A stretch of DNA of 64,000 nt from Sphingobacteriaceae bacterium (GCA_029266635.1 JAQSWM010000004.1:62001-126000); one strand, 5' to 3'; counted from the first letter of the stretch, positions 48,430 through 58,507 are shown. A program made the numbers and translations. The notes: generated by a model from the letters alone, not told the origin.

Positions 48430-50322
48430 ATGCAGCCATCTCCGCAAATCTCCAAAGAAGATTACAGAAGCATTTTCTGCAACAGTCCCGCCACCAAACT
48501 TATCATAGACACCGATGCGCCGGTTTATACAATTTTGGACGTAAACGACGCTTATTTGTTTGCCACCAATAGCGATAGAGAATCCCTGGTGGGGAATTCT
48601 GTTTTTGGCGTATTCCCGCCCAATCCCACAGATATGGTGTCGAAGAATATAGAACGGACAATATTCTCATTCAACGAAGCTATCCAAAGCAAAATGCCGC
48701 ATACCATGTACAATTACAGGTACGACATTCCAATTCGGGGCACTGATGAATTTGAGGAGCGGTATTGGACAACCAGCAACACACCGGTTTTGGACGATGA
48801 GGGAAACGTGAAGTTTCTGATCCATTCTCCGGTGAATGTTACTGAAACAGTAAAGCTTGCCCAGCGTGAGCAGGAAGGTGCGCAGGCTTTGAAAGACCAG
48901 CAAAAGCAATTGCACTCTGTGTTTATGCAGGCGCCTGTGGGAATTGGCATATTTAAGGGCGCTGATTATGTGGTGGATTTAATAAACCCACCCTTATGCG
49001 AACTGTATGGCAGGACCTTCAAGGAACTAATAGGGAAGCCGATCTTTGACGTGTTGACCTCCGCCCGCGGACAAGGTTTTGAACAAATACTCGATAACGT
49101 ACGGTCCACCGGAGTTCCTTTTGTAGGCAGAGCAATACCGCTTCCTTTGAACCGGAAGGGAAAGGAAGAAATTATTTATGTGAATTTTGTTTACGAGCCT
49201 TTCAAAGAAGTCGATGGCAGGATTAGTGGCGTGATAGCCGTTGCTACCGAAATAACCGATCAAATTGAGAGCAAACTTAAACTTCAGGAAAGCGAGGAGC
49301 AGTTTCGTTTTATGTCAGAATCTATGCCTCAGCAGGTGTGGACCTCGGATGCAAGTGGAAAACTCAATTATGTGAATGAATGGACTCAAAAGTACTTTGG
49401 CAGGACATCTGAAGATCTTCTTGAGGCTGGAATAGAGCGGTTTATTCATCCAGACGATTTAAACCGATGCATGAGCAAGTGGGCCGAGGCTCTCACAACC
49501 GGGGAAATATTCCAGGTTGAATTCCGCATGCTTAGGCAGGATCAGCAATACAGATGGCATTTGTCGCGGGCGCTTCCATTTAAAGCAAATGACACAATTG
49601 TAAAATGGCTGGGCACTAACACGGATATAGAAGAGCACAAAAAAATCGAACAGAAAAAAGATGAGTTTATCAGCATTGCCAGCCATGAGCTAAAAACTCC
49701 GCTAACCAGTTTGAAGGCTTACCTGCAATTGCTTGAACGTTCGCCGACGGCAACATCAATACCTTCAAACTTTATTAAGAATAGCCTGAGCCAGATGCGC
49801 CGGCTGGAAAAGCTTGTTGAAGATTTGCTGGATGTATCTAAGATTTCTGGTGGGAAGATGGCATACAACTTAAGCGTGTTCAGCATGAATGATTTGATCG
49901 TTGATGCCGTTGGAAGTGTGCAGCAAATCACTTCTTCACATGAACTGATTGTTGAGCGTAATGAACAAGCCATGTTTAATGGAGATCATTATCGGATCGA
50001 ACAGGTAGTTATCAATTTTCTAACCAACGCCATCAAATACTCGCCGCAAGGCAAAAAAGTGATTATTAACTCACAAGTTGCCGAAGGCAATATCGTAGTT
50101 TCTGTACAGGATTTTGGCATCGGCATTGCCAAAGAACATCAACAGAAGCTTTTTGAACGCTTTTACCGGGTGGATAATACGGCTATGAAATATGACGGGC
50201 TTGGTTTGGGATTATATGTCGCCTCCGAAATTTTGCAACGTCACAACGGCAAATTCTGGATAGAAAGCGAACAATACAAAGGCTCTACATTTTTCTTCAG
50301 CCTGCCGCTGCAGGAGAATTAA
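48430..50322 (+). CDS. soluble PAS-domain sensor histidine kinase
   Basis: 630 residues with no signal peptide or membrane span, so a cytoplasmic sensor. Three PAS regions: near 15-140, 150-280 (VFMQAPVGIGIFKGADYVV) and 285-405 (FRFMSESMPQQVWTSDASGKLNYVNEW), the last with a PAC strand (WLGTNTDIEEHKKIE). The HisKA H-box is FISIASHELKTPLTSLKAYLQ and the ATPase has N-box NFLTNAIKYSP, VQDFGIGIA and GLGLGLYVASEI. The input signal is unknown. No regulator gene follows; the end overlaps the convergent MFS gene by 26 bp. Confidence 0.92.
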   Translation: MQPSPQISKEDYRSIFCNSPATKLIIDTDAPVYTILDVNDAYLFATNSDRESLVGNSVFGVFPPNPTDMVSKNIERTIFSFNEAIQSKMPHTMYNYRYDIPIRGTDEFEERYWTTSNTPVLDDEGNVKFLIHSPVNVTETVKLAQREQEGAQALKDQQKQLHSVFMQAPVGIGIFKGADYVVDLINPPLCELYGRTFKELIGKPIFDVLTSARGQGFEQILDNVRSTGVPFVGRAIPLPLNRKGKEEIIYVNFVYEPFKEVDGRISGVIAVATEITDQIESKLKLQESEEQFRFMSESMPQQVWTSDASGKLNYVNEWTQKYFGRTSEDLLEAGIERFIHPDDLNRCMSKWAEALTTGEIFQVEFRMLRQDQQYRWHLSRALPFKANDTIVKWLGTNTDIEEHKKIEQKKDEFISIASHELKTPLTSLKAYLQLLERSPTATSIPSNFIKNSLSQMRRLEKLVEDLLDVSKISGGKMAYNLSVFSMNDLIVDAVGSVQQITSSHELIVERNEQAMFNGDHYRIEQVVINFLTNAIKYSPQGKKVIINSQVAEGNIVVSVQDFGIGIAKEHQQKLFERFYRVDNTAMKYDGLGLGLYVASEILQRHNGKFWIESEQYKGSTFFFSLPLQEN

Positions 50323-51484
50323 CAGGCTTGTCTTTGCTACCGGTGAGAGTTATTGATAAGGCGATGGCGCACCAGGTCAGCATTTGCCAGGTCACAAGGC
50401 TCCATCCTCCAAGGCGCCAGCATATCAGTCCTGCTGAAGTGCCAACAGCAGCTCCGATGAAATAAACGGTCATGTACATGGTATTGATGCGGCTGTGCGA
50501 TTGGTCATCGAGAGCGTAGATGCGGGCCAGATTGGTGATTTGCATGATCTGAATGCCAACATCAAGCAGCAAAACTCCGGCTATGAACGAAAACGCTGAA
50601 TGTGGCATGAATTTCATCAGCACGATGCTTACTATGGTGATGATTATGGAGAACACCAGGGCTTTCACCTTATCTCCCCGGTCAGTAAATTTCCCGATGT
50701 ACGGAGCCAGCAGCGCTCCGGCAATAGCCAGCAGCCCGTACAAGCCAATCGTGTTTGAACTGTAGTTGAAAGGCGGTCCGCTGAGGTGAAATGTCAGTAT
50801 GGTCCAGAATGAACAAAATGTTCCGAACACCAAAGCTCCCGTCAAAGCTGCTTCGCGGAGAACCTTAAATCGCCTTGCCTGATACAGTGTGGATTGCAAC
50901 AGCTGTAAATAATGCCCTTCGAAACGTTTTTTAACCTCCGGAAGATACGACCTTAGCATTAGCGCAGTTATGAACACCAATAAACTTGAAATACGGTACA
51001 CATACCTCCATCCCAGCCAGTCGGCAACAAAGCCGCTAAAAACGCGGGCGGCAAGTATGCCAACTAACAATCCGCTGAACACAAAGCCAACGTTTTTACC
51101 TCGGTTCAAAGGATCGAAGCCCGCAGCCATTGGCAAGAGCACCTGGGCAGATACGGCGAACATCCCAATGCAAATACTCAGCGCCCAAACAAGCTCGATG
51201 GTTGTTGCAAAACTCATTGCCAAGGCAGAAAGTGTGAGGAGGCACAGCAGGATGAAGATTAGTTTTTTGGCATTTACCTTATCGCCAAGTGGTACCAGAA
51301 AGAACAAGCCAAGTCCGTAGCCAATTTGCGTGAGCATTGAAATGCTGCCCGCTTTCGCATCGTTTACGTGCAAAGAATTTGCCATGTCTTTTAAAATTGG
51401 TTGGCAGTAGTAGTTATTTGCGACAGAAACTCCCGCTGCTACAGACATCAATAACAATTGCTTCTTTGAAACGGTATCCGGCAT
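50297..51484 (-). CDS. MFS transporter
   Basis: 395 residues with about twelve hydrophobic helices; the loop motif GDKVNAKKLIFILLCLL after helix 2 and the symmetric GKFTDRGDKVKALVF after helix 8 are the major facilitator signatures. MLTQIGYGLGLFFLVPLGD resembles the sugar-efflux/YnfM-like drug exporter group; substrate cannot be read from sequence. ATG at 51484; a TTG two codons upstream is not needed. The 26-bp convergent overlap with the kinase gene means the two messages are complementary at their ends. Confidence 0.88.
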   Translation of the reverse strand: MPDTVSKKQLLLMSVAAGVSVANNYYCQPILKDMANSLHVNDAKAGSISMLTQIGYGLGLFFLVPLGDKVNAKKLIFILLCLLTLSALAMSFATTIELVWALSICIGMFAVSAQVLLPMAAGFDPLNRGKNVGFVFSGLLVGILAARVFSGFVADWLGWRYVYRISSLLVFITALMLRSYLPEVKKRFEGHYLQLLQSTLYQARRFKVLREAALTGALVFGTFCSFWTILTFHLSGPPFNYSSNTIGLYGLLAIAGALLAPYIGKFTDRGDKVKALVFSIIITIVSIVLMKFMPHSAFSFIAGVLLLDVGIQIMQITNLARIYALDDQSHSRINTMYMTVYFIGAAVGTSAGLICWRLGGWSLVTWQMLTWCAIALSITLTGSKDKPVNSPAAAG

Positions 51485-51746
51485 TTTCAATTAAAAAGGT
51501 GCGCAATATAGGGATAAGTTGTGATTGAGGCTCTGCAATGCTGTATGACCTACCAATGGTGCAACAATCCAGTTCTGCTTTAATTGGGTGCCAGGGCTTA
51601 CCTTGCATGCATCGCCAAAAGGTTACATAATTTCGCCAAACAGCACGGTGAGAAAACTAGTTTTATGCTTTAGACAAGCTACATATCCGGAAATTCAGAT
51701 CTAACGCGTGCCATATCTCCGGTATCAAGAATTACAAATAGAACTA

Positions 51747-53258
51747 ATGAAGAAATACCTTACCAGCATCTTTATCCTTGCATCATTGTCGCTTAGTGCG
51801 AAACAGAAGCCAAACATTGTTTTGATCTACGCTGATGACCTTGGTTATGGCGACATCAGCGCAAACGGGGCTACAAAGATTAAGACTCCAAACATTGACA
51901 AGATTGCTGCGGCAGGACTCAACTTTAGCAACGTGCATGCCTCCTCATCTACCTGCACGCCGTCCCGCTATTCAATTTTGACAGGAAAATATGCCTGGAG
52001 GCAGCAGGGAACTAAAATTGCACCCGGCGACGCTGCACTTATCATCCCAACCAATATTACCACCCTTCCGGGGATGCTTCAGAAGCAAGGCTACAAGACC
52101 GCTGCAGTTGGCAAATGGCATTTAGGCTTAGGCGAGGGTAGCGAAGGGCCAAACTGGAATGGAGAAATTAAGCCAGGACCGATGGAAGTTGGGTTTTCGT
52201 ACGATTTCATTATGCCTGCAACCGGCGACCGCGTGCCTTGTGTTTACATTGAGAACCGGAGAATTGTCAACCTGAACCCATCTGATCCGATCTCGGTAAA
52301 CTATAAAGAGAAAGTAGGGAATTATCCTACCGGGAAAGAAAACCCGGAGCTGCTAAAGATGAACTATGCACTTGGGCATGATAACACAATTGTAAACGGA
52401 ATAAGCCGCATTGGCTGGATGGGCGGTGGCAAAGATGCATTGTGGACCGACGAGGATATGGCTGCAACCTTGGCTTCAAAAGCCGTTGGGTTCATGGAGA
52501 GGAATAAGAAGAACCCCTTTTTTCTCTATTTTGCTACACATGATATCCACGTGCCGCATGTTCCACATTCGCAGTTTTTAGGCAAGAGTGGACTGGGCTT
52601 ACGCGGCGATGCCATTCTGCAACTAGACTGGCAGGTTGGGAAAGTGCTTCGGGCGCTCGACAGTCTGGGGCTTACTAAAAACACCATTGTGATTCTGAGC
52701 AGCGACAATGGCCCTGCAATTGAAGATGGCTATGAAGATGGTGGCTACAAGAACCTGAACGGGCATACCCCTGCAGGCCCATATCGCGGTGGAAAGTACA
52801 GCAGCTTTGAAGCCGGCACCCGCGTTCCTTTTATCATTAAGTGGCCGGGCAAAATTGCACCGGGAAAATCATCGGCTTTGCTGAGCCAGGTTGATCTATA
52901 TACATCGTTTGCCGCTTTAACCGGTTATAAATTGTCTCCCGATGATGCTCCCGACAGTTTCAATTTGTTGCAGGCTTTCTTAGGGAAATCGAAAATCGGT
53001 CGCAGCAGCCTGGTGGAACATGCCGCCAATCAAACGCTTGGTTTGATATCCGGCAATTGGAAATACATTTCCCCTGCTAATGGCCCGAAAGAAAACAAAA
53101 ATGGGATTGAGACTGGGAACGATGAGTCTCCGCAGCTCTATCGCTTGGACGCTGATGCCGGCGAACGAAAAAACCTCGCCGCGGAAAATCCCATAATTGT
53201 TAAAAAAATGCAAGACGAGCTCAAGGCATTACAGGCTGGGGGACGCAGCCGTAAATAA
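51747..53258 (+). CDS. arylsulfatase-type sulfatase
   Basis: 503 residues from MKKYLTSIFILASLSLS, a signal peptide, so exported. Metal-binding IVLIYADDLGYGDIS and the sulfatase signature with Cys70 in CTPSRYSILTG, the residue converted to formylglycine; the downstream AVGKWHLG and LSSDNGPAIEDG strands complete the site. Hydrolyses sulfate esters, likely from sulfated polysaccharides. No SusC/SusD pair, glycoside hydrolase or sulfatase-maturating enzyme is in the window. A 13-codon upstream extension to 51708 is rejected because the signal peptide begins at this ATG. Confidence 0.93.
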   Translation: MKKYLTSIFILASLSLSAKQKPNIVLIYADDLGYGDISANGATKIKTPNIDKIAAAGLNFSNVHASSSTCTPSRYSILTGKYAWRQQGTKIAPGDAALIIPTNITTLPGMLQKQGYKTAAVGKWHLGLGEGSEGPNWNGEIKPGPMEVGFSYDFIMPATGDRVPCVYIENRRIVNLNPSDPISVNYKEKVGNYPTGKENPELLKMNYALGHDNTIVNGISRIGWMGGGKDALWTDEDMAATLASKAVGFMERNKKNPFFLYFATHDIHVPHVPHSQFLGKSGLGLRGDAILQLDWQVGKVLRALDSLGLTKNTIVILSSDNGPAIEDGYEDGGYKNLNGHTPAGPYRGGKYSSFEAGTRVPFIIKWPGKIAPGKSSALLSQVDLYTSFAALTGYKLSPDDAPDSFNLLQAFLGKSKIGRSSLVEHAANQTLGLISGNWKYISPANGPKENKNGIETGNDESPQLYRLDADAGERKNLAAENPIIVKKMQDELKALQAGGRSRK

Positions 53259-53497
53259 CAAAGACAAGAACTTTCTTGGGCGCTATGCTTGCTACTAACG
53301 GGGTTGGCCCACCATTGAGCGGAAAAATTCCGTTGATTAACCTGCAATCTTACGTAGTAATCTGATTTAGGAAAGATTGCTCCATTGGCGGCATGGAAAT
53401 TGCAACTATAGCTAAAGTTAATTAATCTTCCTTAAATGTGAGTTTTTCTAAACACAAATGAATGGAAGGTGTTACCGTTAAACAAAATTGTATAACC

Positions 53498-53893
53498 ATG
53501 AACTACAAAAGAACGATATCGAAATATCTCGATAATAGAAAAACAGATCCCGCTAGAGTAGTGGTTGCTCTGTTAGCTGGTTTAGCAGTAGGTGCTGTGC
53601 TGGGAGTTTTGTTTGCTCCAGAGAGCGGTGAAGAAACCAGGTATAGAATCTCCGACGGAGCCAAAGGCCTGGCAAATGGTGCAAAGGACAGGTTTCAGGC
53701 TATGAAAAGCAGGTTTAGGCCAGAGCTCGACAGAATTTCGGAGGACGGTGCAGAGATGGCCAAGGACGTTAAGTCAAAAGCTAAATCGGCTATTTCTACG
53801 GCCAAAGATTCTGTTGAGAATGCCACCGACAAGATAAAATCAAAAGCTAAAAATGTTTCTGTTGATCAGAACGGGTCAATTCAAGGCATTTAA
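53498..53893 (+). CDS. YtxH-domain protein
   Basis: 131 residues: a single membrane-associated glycine-rich helix (VVALLAGLAVGAVLGVLFAPESGEETR, the YtxH motif) then a long charged helical region with repeated Lys/Ala/Asp/Ser motifs (KSKAKSAISTAKDSVENATDKIKSKAKN). This tail resembles LEA-like or apolipoprotein-type helices found in stress-induced proteins. The role is not established. The in-frame ATG at 53462 would add 12 residues; the ATG at 53498 (MNYKRTISKY) starts where the family begins. Followed by a terminator. Confidence 0.82.
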   Translation: MNYKRTISKYLDNRKTDPARVVVALLAGLAVGAVLGVLFAPESGEETRYRISDGAKGLANGAKDRFQAMKSRFRPELDRISEDGAEMAKDVKSKAKSAISTAKDSVENATDKIKSKAKNVSVDQNGSIQGI

Positions 53894-53910
53894 GTTATTT
53901 ATGTAAAGCA

Positions 53911-53946
53911 AAAACAGGCTGCTCAAAAGAGTTGGCCTGTTTTTTC
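53911..53946 (+). terminator. terminator of the YtxH gene
   Basis: Arms AAAACAGGC and GCCTGTTTT around a 15-nt loop, followed by a T-run. Confidence 0.75.
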
Positions 53947-54000
53947 ACATTCTAAATTGCTCCTCTGGAGCTATTATACACATCAAACCAACCCATACCA

Positions 54001-54360
54001 ATGAGCAAAAGAATCCTATTATTCGAAGATGAAGACGATGTTAGGACCTCAATCGAGATGATCTTGGACAAATCAGGATATGTAGTAAAAGGTTACGCAG
54101 CAGCCGACGATGTATTTTCGTTGATTGATGATTTTAAACCAGATCTCATACTGATGGATATTAGGCTGGAAAAGGAAGATGGCCGCGACATTTGCAGGTC
54201 TATACGCGGCAATGAAAGTACTTCAACTATTCCGGTAATCATGGTCTCAGGTATTCCCGAGGTTTATAATTCTATTTCGGATGCCGGTGCCAACGATATT
54301 GTCCTGAAGCCATTTGATGAGGCAACACTTCTTCAAAGAATTGAGCGGCAGCTAAACTAA
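54001..54360 (+). CDS. single-domain response regulator
   Basis: 119 residues, one receiver domain: acidic residues E10/D11/E12/D13, phospho-acceptor Asp53 in LMDIRLEKEDG, Ser in VSGIP and Lys in LKPFDE. No output domain. A lone gene with a terminator after it and no kinase beside it; the soluble PAS kinase at 48430 is a possible partner, by inference only. Confidence 0.87.
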   Translation: MSKRILLFEDEDDVRTSIEMILDKSGYVVKGYAAADDVFSLIDDFKPDLILMDIRLEKEDGRDICRSIRGNESTSTIPVIMVSGIPEVYNSISDAGANDIVLKPFDEATLLQRIERQLN

Positions 54361-54375
54361 GCTATTTTGCTATTC

Positions 54376-54415
54376 AAAATGATATCTCTCCAGGGGGATA
54401 TCATTTTCTTTTTTC
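54376..54415 (+). terminator. terminator of the lone receiver gene
   Basis: Perfect 11-bp arms AAAATGATATC and GATATCATTTT with a 10-nt loop, then CTTTTTTTC-like tract. It lies inside the upstream extension of the guaA frame, another reason to reject that longer start. Confidence 0.85.
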
Positions 54416-54450
54416 ATACCTGCCGTCTTTCAAAATTCCTATCTTCGCCC

Positions 54451-55980
54451 ATGCAAGAAAAAATCATCATTCTTGACTTTGGATCGCAATATACCCAACT
54501 TATTGCCCGGAGAGTTAGAGAGCTTAACGTCTACTGCGAAATACATCCTTTCAACCACCTTCCTGAATTCGATACTTCTGTTAAAGGAATAATTCTGTCG
54601 GGAAGCCCGTATTCTGTGCGGCAGCAAGATGCACCTCAGGTAGATTTTAAGGCATTTCAAAAAAGCTATCCGGTTCTTGGAGTTTGCTACGGCGCTCAAT
54701 ACATCGCACAGCAATCTGGTGGAGAGGTTACACCCTCAACTATCCGGGAGTATGGACGGGCAAACCTGCAATACATTGATGAAAGCAGTGTGTTACTTAA
54801 AGGTGTTCCGACTAATTCCCAAGTCTGGATGTCGCACGGGGATACTATCTCAAGCCTGCCTGAGCACTGCAAGATCATAGCCAGCACAGATACTGTTAAA
54901 GTTGCGGCATATCACGTTACCGGAACAAACACCTACTGTATCCAGTTCCATCCGGAAGTTACCCATAGCACAGACGGGAAGCAGCTTTTGGAGAATTTTC
55001 TCGTGGATATTTGCGGCTGCACCCAAGACTGGACACCCAATGCATTTATCGACACTACAATCGCTGAACTAAAACAGAAATTAGGAAATGATAAAGTGGT
55101 GCTTGGACTGTCGGGAGGGGTAGATTCCTCCGTTGCGGCAGTTTTGCTTCACCAGGCTATCGGCGAGAACCTACATTGCATTTTTGTGGATAACGGACTT
55201 TTACGAAAAGATGAATTTGCCAGTGTGCTGGATTCATACAAGCACATGGGCCTGAACGTGAAGGGCGTAGATTCTAAGGACCGTTTTCTCAGCCAGCTTG
55301 CAGGAATAAAAGACCCCGAGCAAAAACGTAAGACTATTGGTCGGGTGTTCATTGAAGTGTTTGATGACGCAGCGCATGAAGTTCAGGACGTGAAGTGGCT
55401 GGGGCAAGGAACTATTTACCCTGATGTAATTGAGTCTGTCTCTGTTAAAGGTCCGTCTGCTACTATAAAATCGCATCATAATGTGGGCGGTTTGCCCGAT
55501 TTTATGAAGTTGAAGGTTGTTGAGCCTTTGAATACTTTGTTCAAAGACGAAGTTCGCAGGGTTGGGAAAGCTTTGGGTATTGACGCATCGCTATTAGGAA
55601 GGCACCCTTTTCCCGGACCGGGGCTGGCAATCCGCATTCTGGATGAGATCACGCCTGAGCGTGTGGCAATTCTCCAGGAAGCCGATGCTATTTACATCAA
55701 TAACCTGAAGGAAAGTGGCTGGTACGATAAAGTTTGGCAGGCTGGAGCAATTTTCCTGCCGGTGCAATCGGTTGGCGTGATGGGCGATGAGCGCACCTAC
55801 GAACACGTGATCTGCCTGCGGGCGGTGGGTTCGGTGGATGGCATGACTGCCGACTGGAGCCATCTGCCTTATGAGCTTTTGGCGAAAATTTCGAACGAGA
55901 TCATCAATAATGTAAAAGGCATCAACCGGGTTGTGTACGATATCAGCTCGAAGCCGCCGGCTACGATAGAGTGGGAGTAA
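54451..55980 (+). CDS. guaA: GMP synthase (glutamine-hydrolysing)
   Basis: 509 residues from [24 protein letters not shown]. The class I amidotransferase domain has the triad Cys in [10 protein letters not shown] and FHPEVTHS; the ATP pyrophosphatase has the P-loop [13 protein letters not shown]; the C-terminal dimerisation domain ends IEWE. Converts XMP to GMP. The ATG at 54451 is the canonical start; the frame upstream to 54367 overlaps a transcription terminator. Near it TATCTTCG (one mismatch from the -7 box) is a possible promoter. guaB is not in the window. Confidence 0.97.
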   Translation: MQEKIIILDFGSQYTQLIARRVRELNVYCEIHPFNHLPEFDTSVKGIILSGSPYSVRQQDAPQVDFKAFQKSYPVLGVCYGAQYIAQQSGGEVTPSTIREYGRANLQYIDESSVLLKGVPTNSQVWMSHGDTISSLPEHCKIIASTDTVKVAAYHVTGTNTYCIQFHPEVTHSTDGKQLLENFLVDICGCTQDWTPNAFIDTTIAELKQKLGNDKVVLGLSGGVDSSVAAVLLHQAIGENLHCIFVDNGLLRKDEFASVLDSYKHMGLNVKGVDSKDRFLSQLAGIKDPEQKRKTIGRVFIEVFDDAAHEVQDVKWLGQGTIYPDVIESVSVKGPSATIKSHHNVGGLPDFMKLKVVEPLNTLFKDEVRRVGKALGIDASLLGRHPFPGPGLAIRILDEITPERVAILQEADAIYINNLKESGWYDKVWQAGAIFLPVQSVGVMGDERTYEHVICLRAVGSVDGMTADWSHLPYELLAKISNEIINNVKGINRVVYDISSKPPATIEWE

Positions 55981-56007
55981 ACCCAAACTCTCAATTCACG
56001 TGATAAC

Positions 56008-57168
56008 ATGCGCTCAGAACAACAGCTCAGGACTTTCCTTCGTATTCTGGATGAATATCCGGCAAATACGCCCTTAGCCAAGTTCCTTCCCGTCTATTTC
56101 AGGAAGAACAAGCAAATGGGCTCTTCCGACCGGCGGAGCGCCAGCCGCCTGCTCTATACATTCTTCCGTTTAGGTAAAGCGGCCGCAGAACTATCTGCAG
56201 AGGAGCGGCTCTTTATAGCCGAATTTCTTTGCAACGCTGAACCAAGTGTTTTTTTGGAGCATTTCAGGCCTGAGATGGACAGCCTCATAACTCAGACAAC
56301 AGATGAAAAGCTTAGGTGGTTAGCTGTTCATCAGCCTGAATTTAAGCCTGATAATATTTTCCCCTTTCATCAGCACCTTTCAAACGGCATCAGCAAGGAT
56401 GAGTTCATAAAGTCATTGCTGATACAGCCTGATCTGTTTATACGCTTGCATCCCGGCAAAGAAGAACTGGTAAAAAGCAAGTTAAGGCAATCAGAAATCA
56501 GCTTTACAGAGGAATCTCCTGCAACCTTGCGCCTCCCCAACGGCAGCAAGCTGGAGCAAGTAATGGAAGACGCTGGCTATTTCGAAATTCAGGATCTTTC
56601 ATCGCAGCAAACCGGACAGTATTTTGAGCCAAAGAGATATGAACAGTGGTGGGATGCCTGTGCTGCCTCCGGCGGGAAATCTTTGTTGCTTTTTCATGAG
56701 CAGCCTGAAATTAAGCTCTTGGTCTCCGACATCCGCGAAAGCGTTCTGCACAACCTTGATGAGCGCTTTGCAAAGGCAGGGCTTCGGAAATACCACAAAA
56801 AGGAGCTTGATCTGCTACAAAACCAGGATCAGATACTGCATCATTACGAGTTTGACGGAATAATCCTGGATGCGCCGTGCACCGGCTCAGGCACATGGGG
56901 GCGTACGCCGGAAATGATCAGCCAGTTTGAGGAGCATAAGATTCAAAGCTTTCAAAACCTACAGAAAGCCATCGCTCAAAATGTGGTGAAATACTTAAAG
57001 CCCAGCAAACCGCTTATCTATATTACTTGCTCTGTGTTCAGAGAGGAAAACGAAGATGTGGTGGATTATCTCACCAATGAACTCGGATTGAAACTGGAGA
57101 AATCGGAAGTGCTTAAAGGCTATGAGAAGCGGGCAGATACCATGTTTGTTGCCCGGCTGCTAAAATAA
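56008..57168 (+). CDS. RsmB/NOP-family RNA m5C methyltransferase
   Basis: 386 residues. The N-terminal part is helical; the C-terminal methyltransferase has the two catalytic Cys motifs DAPCTGSG and TCSVFREENEDVV, spaced as in RsmB/RsmF enzymes. It uses S-adenosylmethionine to methylate cytosine-5 in RNA. The N-terminal NusB-like domain of classical RsmB is not evident, so this may be the NOL1/NOP2/RsmB variant common in Bacteroidota. It lies 27 bp after guaA on the same strand. Confidence 0.88.
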   Translation: MRSEQQLRTFLRILDEYPANTPLAKFLPVYFRKNKQMGSSDRRSASRLLYTFFRLGKAAAELSAEERLFIAEFLCNAEPSVFLEHFRPEMDSLITQTTDEKLRWLAVHQPEFKPDNIFPFHQHLSNGISKDEFIKSLLIQPDLFIRLHPGKEELVKSKLRQSEISFTEESPATLRLPNGSKLEQVMEDAGYFEIQDLSSQQTGQYFEPKRYEQWWDACAASGGKSLLLFHEQPEIKLLVSDIRESVLHNLDERFAKAGLRKYHKKELDLLQNQDQILHHYEFDGIILDAPCTGSGTWGRTPEMISQFEEHKIQSFQNLQKAIAQNVVKYLKPSKPLIYITCSVFREENEDVVDYLTNELGLKLEKSEVLKGYEKRADTMFVARLLK

Positions 57169-57185
57169 GCCGTCACCCCATTATT

Positions 57186-57818
57186 TTAATCATTCAAGCC
57201 TTTTCCGCTAAAGATATTTGGCATGGCTTTCTCTATTCTTGATTGCCTTGTAGTGGACTGTTTAGGTTGGGAAAAATGAAGAAGATATGCTCTCTGCCGA
57301 CCCGGAGTTAACGCATTAAATGCAGTTTCGAACTGGGGGATTGCATTGAATTTATGTTGGAGTTCATTAGGCACCGAGTATTGAGAGACTTTCTTCAGCT
57401 CTACCTTTAAACCGGCTTTTTCGACTTTAATGGCTTCCCGGATGTAATCTTTCAGCATTGGTTCTCTCGAGTTTATCTCGTCGACACTTGTGAACCTAAT
57501 CTGCCGTGCAGACTGAACGTTTTCTGTCTGCTGAATTAAAAGACCGGCAGGGTCATGCATCAGCACACCTTTGAAAAACAGGAAAGCGCAATATTCCTTA
57601 AAGCCGTGTATCAACACCACATTATTGCTTTTTTGAGATGAACGGCTTGCTTTTCCGAAAGGCTCTGAAGTCGGCAAAATATAACAAGGGCAGCCCCATT
57701 TTAGCTCCTCTACCAGTCCACAGTCCAATGCTATCATTCTGAGCTTATCAAACTCTGCCTGCCACTTGTCGGCTTTGTTAAAGAAGAAATCAACTTTCGG
57801 GTTCATTGTTGTTGTCAT
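57186..57818 (-). CDS. YdeI-like DUF1801/OmdA protein
   Basis: 210 residues. N-terminal DUF1801 domain (VDFFFNKADKWQAEFDKLRMIALDCGLVEELKWGCPCYIL) followed by a C-terminal OmdA (YdeI) domain with the helical FNALTPGRQRAYLLHFSQPKQSTTRQSRIEKAM. In other organisms YdeI members are linked to membrane stress or antibiotic tolerance, with no known activity. The same domain family, in single-domain form, occurs at 4078-4476. Convergent with the methyltransferase gene and 27 bp downstream of the MarC gene on the same strand. Confidence 0.82.
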   Translation of the reverse strand: MTTTMNPKVDFFFNKADKWQAEFDKLRMIALDCGLVEELKWGCPCYILPTSEPFGKASRSSQKSNNVVLIHGFKEYCAFLFFKGVLMHDPAGLLIQQTENVQSARQIRFTSVDEINSREPMLKDYIREAIKVEKAGLKVELKKVSQYSVPNELQHKFNAIPQFETAFNALTPGRQRAYLLHFSQPKQSTTRQSRIEKAMPNIFSGKGLND

Positions 57819-57845
57819 GTGATCTCCAGTTGTGCGATGTAAATC

Positions 57846-58421
57846 CTATAATCCCGAATTACTCCTGAACAGCTTTATTGCAATCGCCAGCAGAATAATC
57901 CCGAAGGCTTTCCTCAAAACGCTCAGCCCGTTCTTACCCAGAAGCCTTTCAATATGATGCGTGTTCTTAAGCACCACGTAAACAAATATCGTGTTGATGA
58001 TAATGCCTACAATTATGTTCTGTGTCTGATATTGTGACTTCAGGGAAAGTAATGTGGTCATAGTTCCGGCTCCGGCAATTAGTGGGAAGGCGAGGGGAAC
58101 AATAGAGACAGTGGTTGGTATTTCGTCTTCGCTGAAAACTTTAATCCCGAGGATCATTTCCATCGCGATAAAAAATATTACCAGCGAGCCGGCTATCGCG
58201 AAGGAGGAGATATCGAGGCCGATAATTGTCAGCATCTCTTCGCCTACGAAAAGAAATATCACCATCAATGCCAGCACCACCAGCGAAGCTTTTTCAGATT
58301 CGATGTGGCCTGCCCGTGTGCGTAGCTGAATAATAACCGGAACAGCGCCAACAATATCAATGATGGCGAAGAGGATCATCGTTACAGATAATATTTGTTT
58401 AAAGTCGAAGGAGAAGTACAT
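57846..58421 (-). CDS. MarC-family integral membrane protein
   Basis: 191 residues with about six hydrophobic helices and the MarC pattern FAIIDIVGAVPVIIQLR, EMILGIKVF and PLAFPLIAGAGTMTTLLSL. Despite the name, the family has no proven transport substrate and is not part of the mar operon. The start is the ATG near the FSFDFKQ. It lies directly upstream of the YdeI-like gene on the same strand, so they are probably co-transcribed. Confidence 0.88.
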   Translation of the reverse strand: MYFSFDFKQILSVTMILFAIIDIVGAVPVIIQLRTRAGHIESEKASLVVLALMVIFLFVGEEMLTIIGLDISSFAIAGSLVIFFIAMEMILGIKVFSEDEIPTTVSIVPLAFPLIAGAGTMTTLLSLKSQYQTQNIIVGIIINTIFVYVVLKNTHHIERLLGKNGLSVLRKAFGIILLAIAIKLFRSNSGL

Positions 58422-58454
58422 AAGTGCGGGTGCTGTTAATAAGGCGGCTTAGAA

Positions 58455-58488
58455 ACTAAAAAGGTTCCGAAACTAATCCCGGAACCTC
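58455..58488 (-). terminator. terminator of the amino acid permease gene
   Basis: Arms AGGTTCCG and CGGAACCT, loop of 10 nt, then TTTTTAG on the minus strand, just past the permease stop at 58508. Confidence 0.8.
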
Positions 58489-58507
58489 ACATTATCGTTT
58501 TTGTTTA

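Noticed and set aside
54367-54450. N-terminal extension of GuaA
   Set aside because: It covers a perfect terminator hairpin; the family start is [11 protein letters not shown] at 54451.
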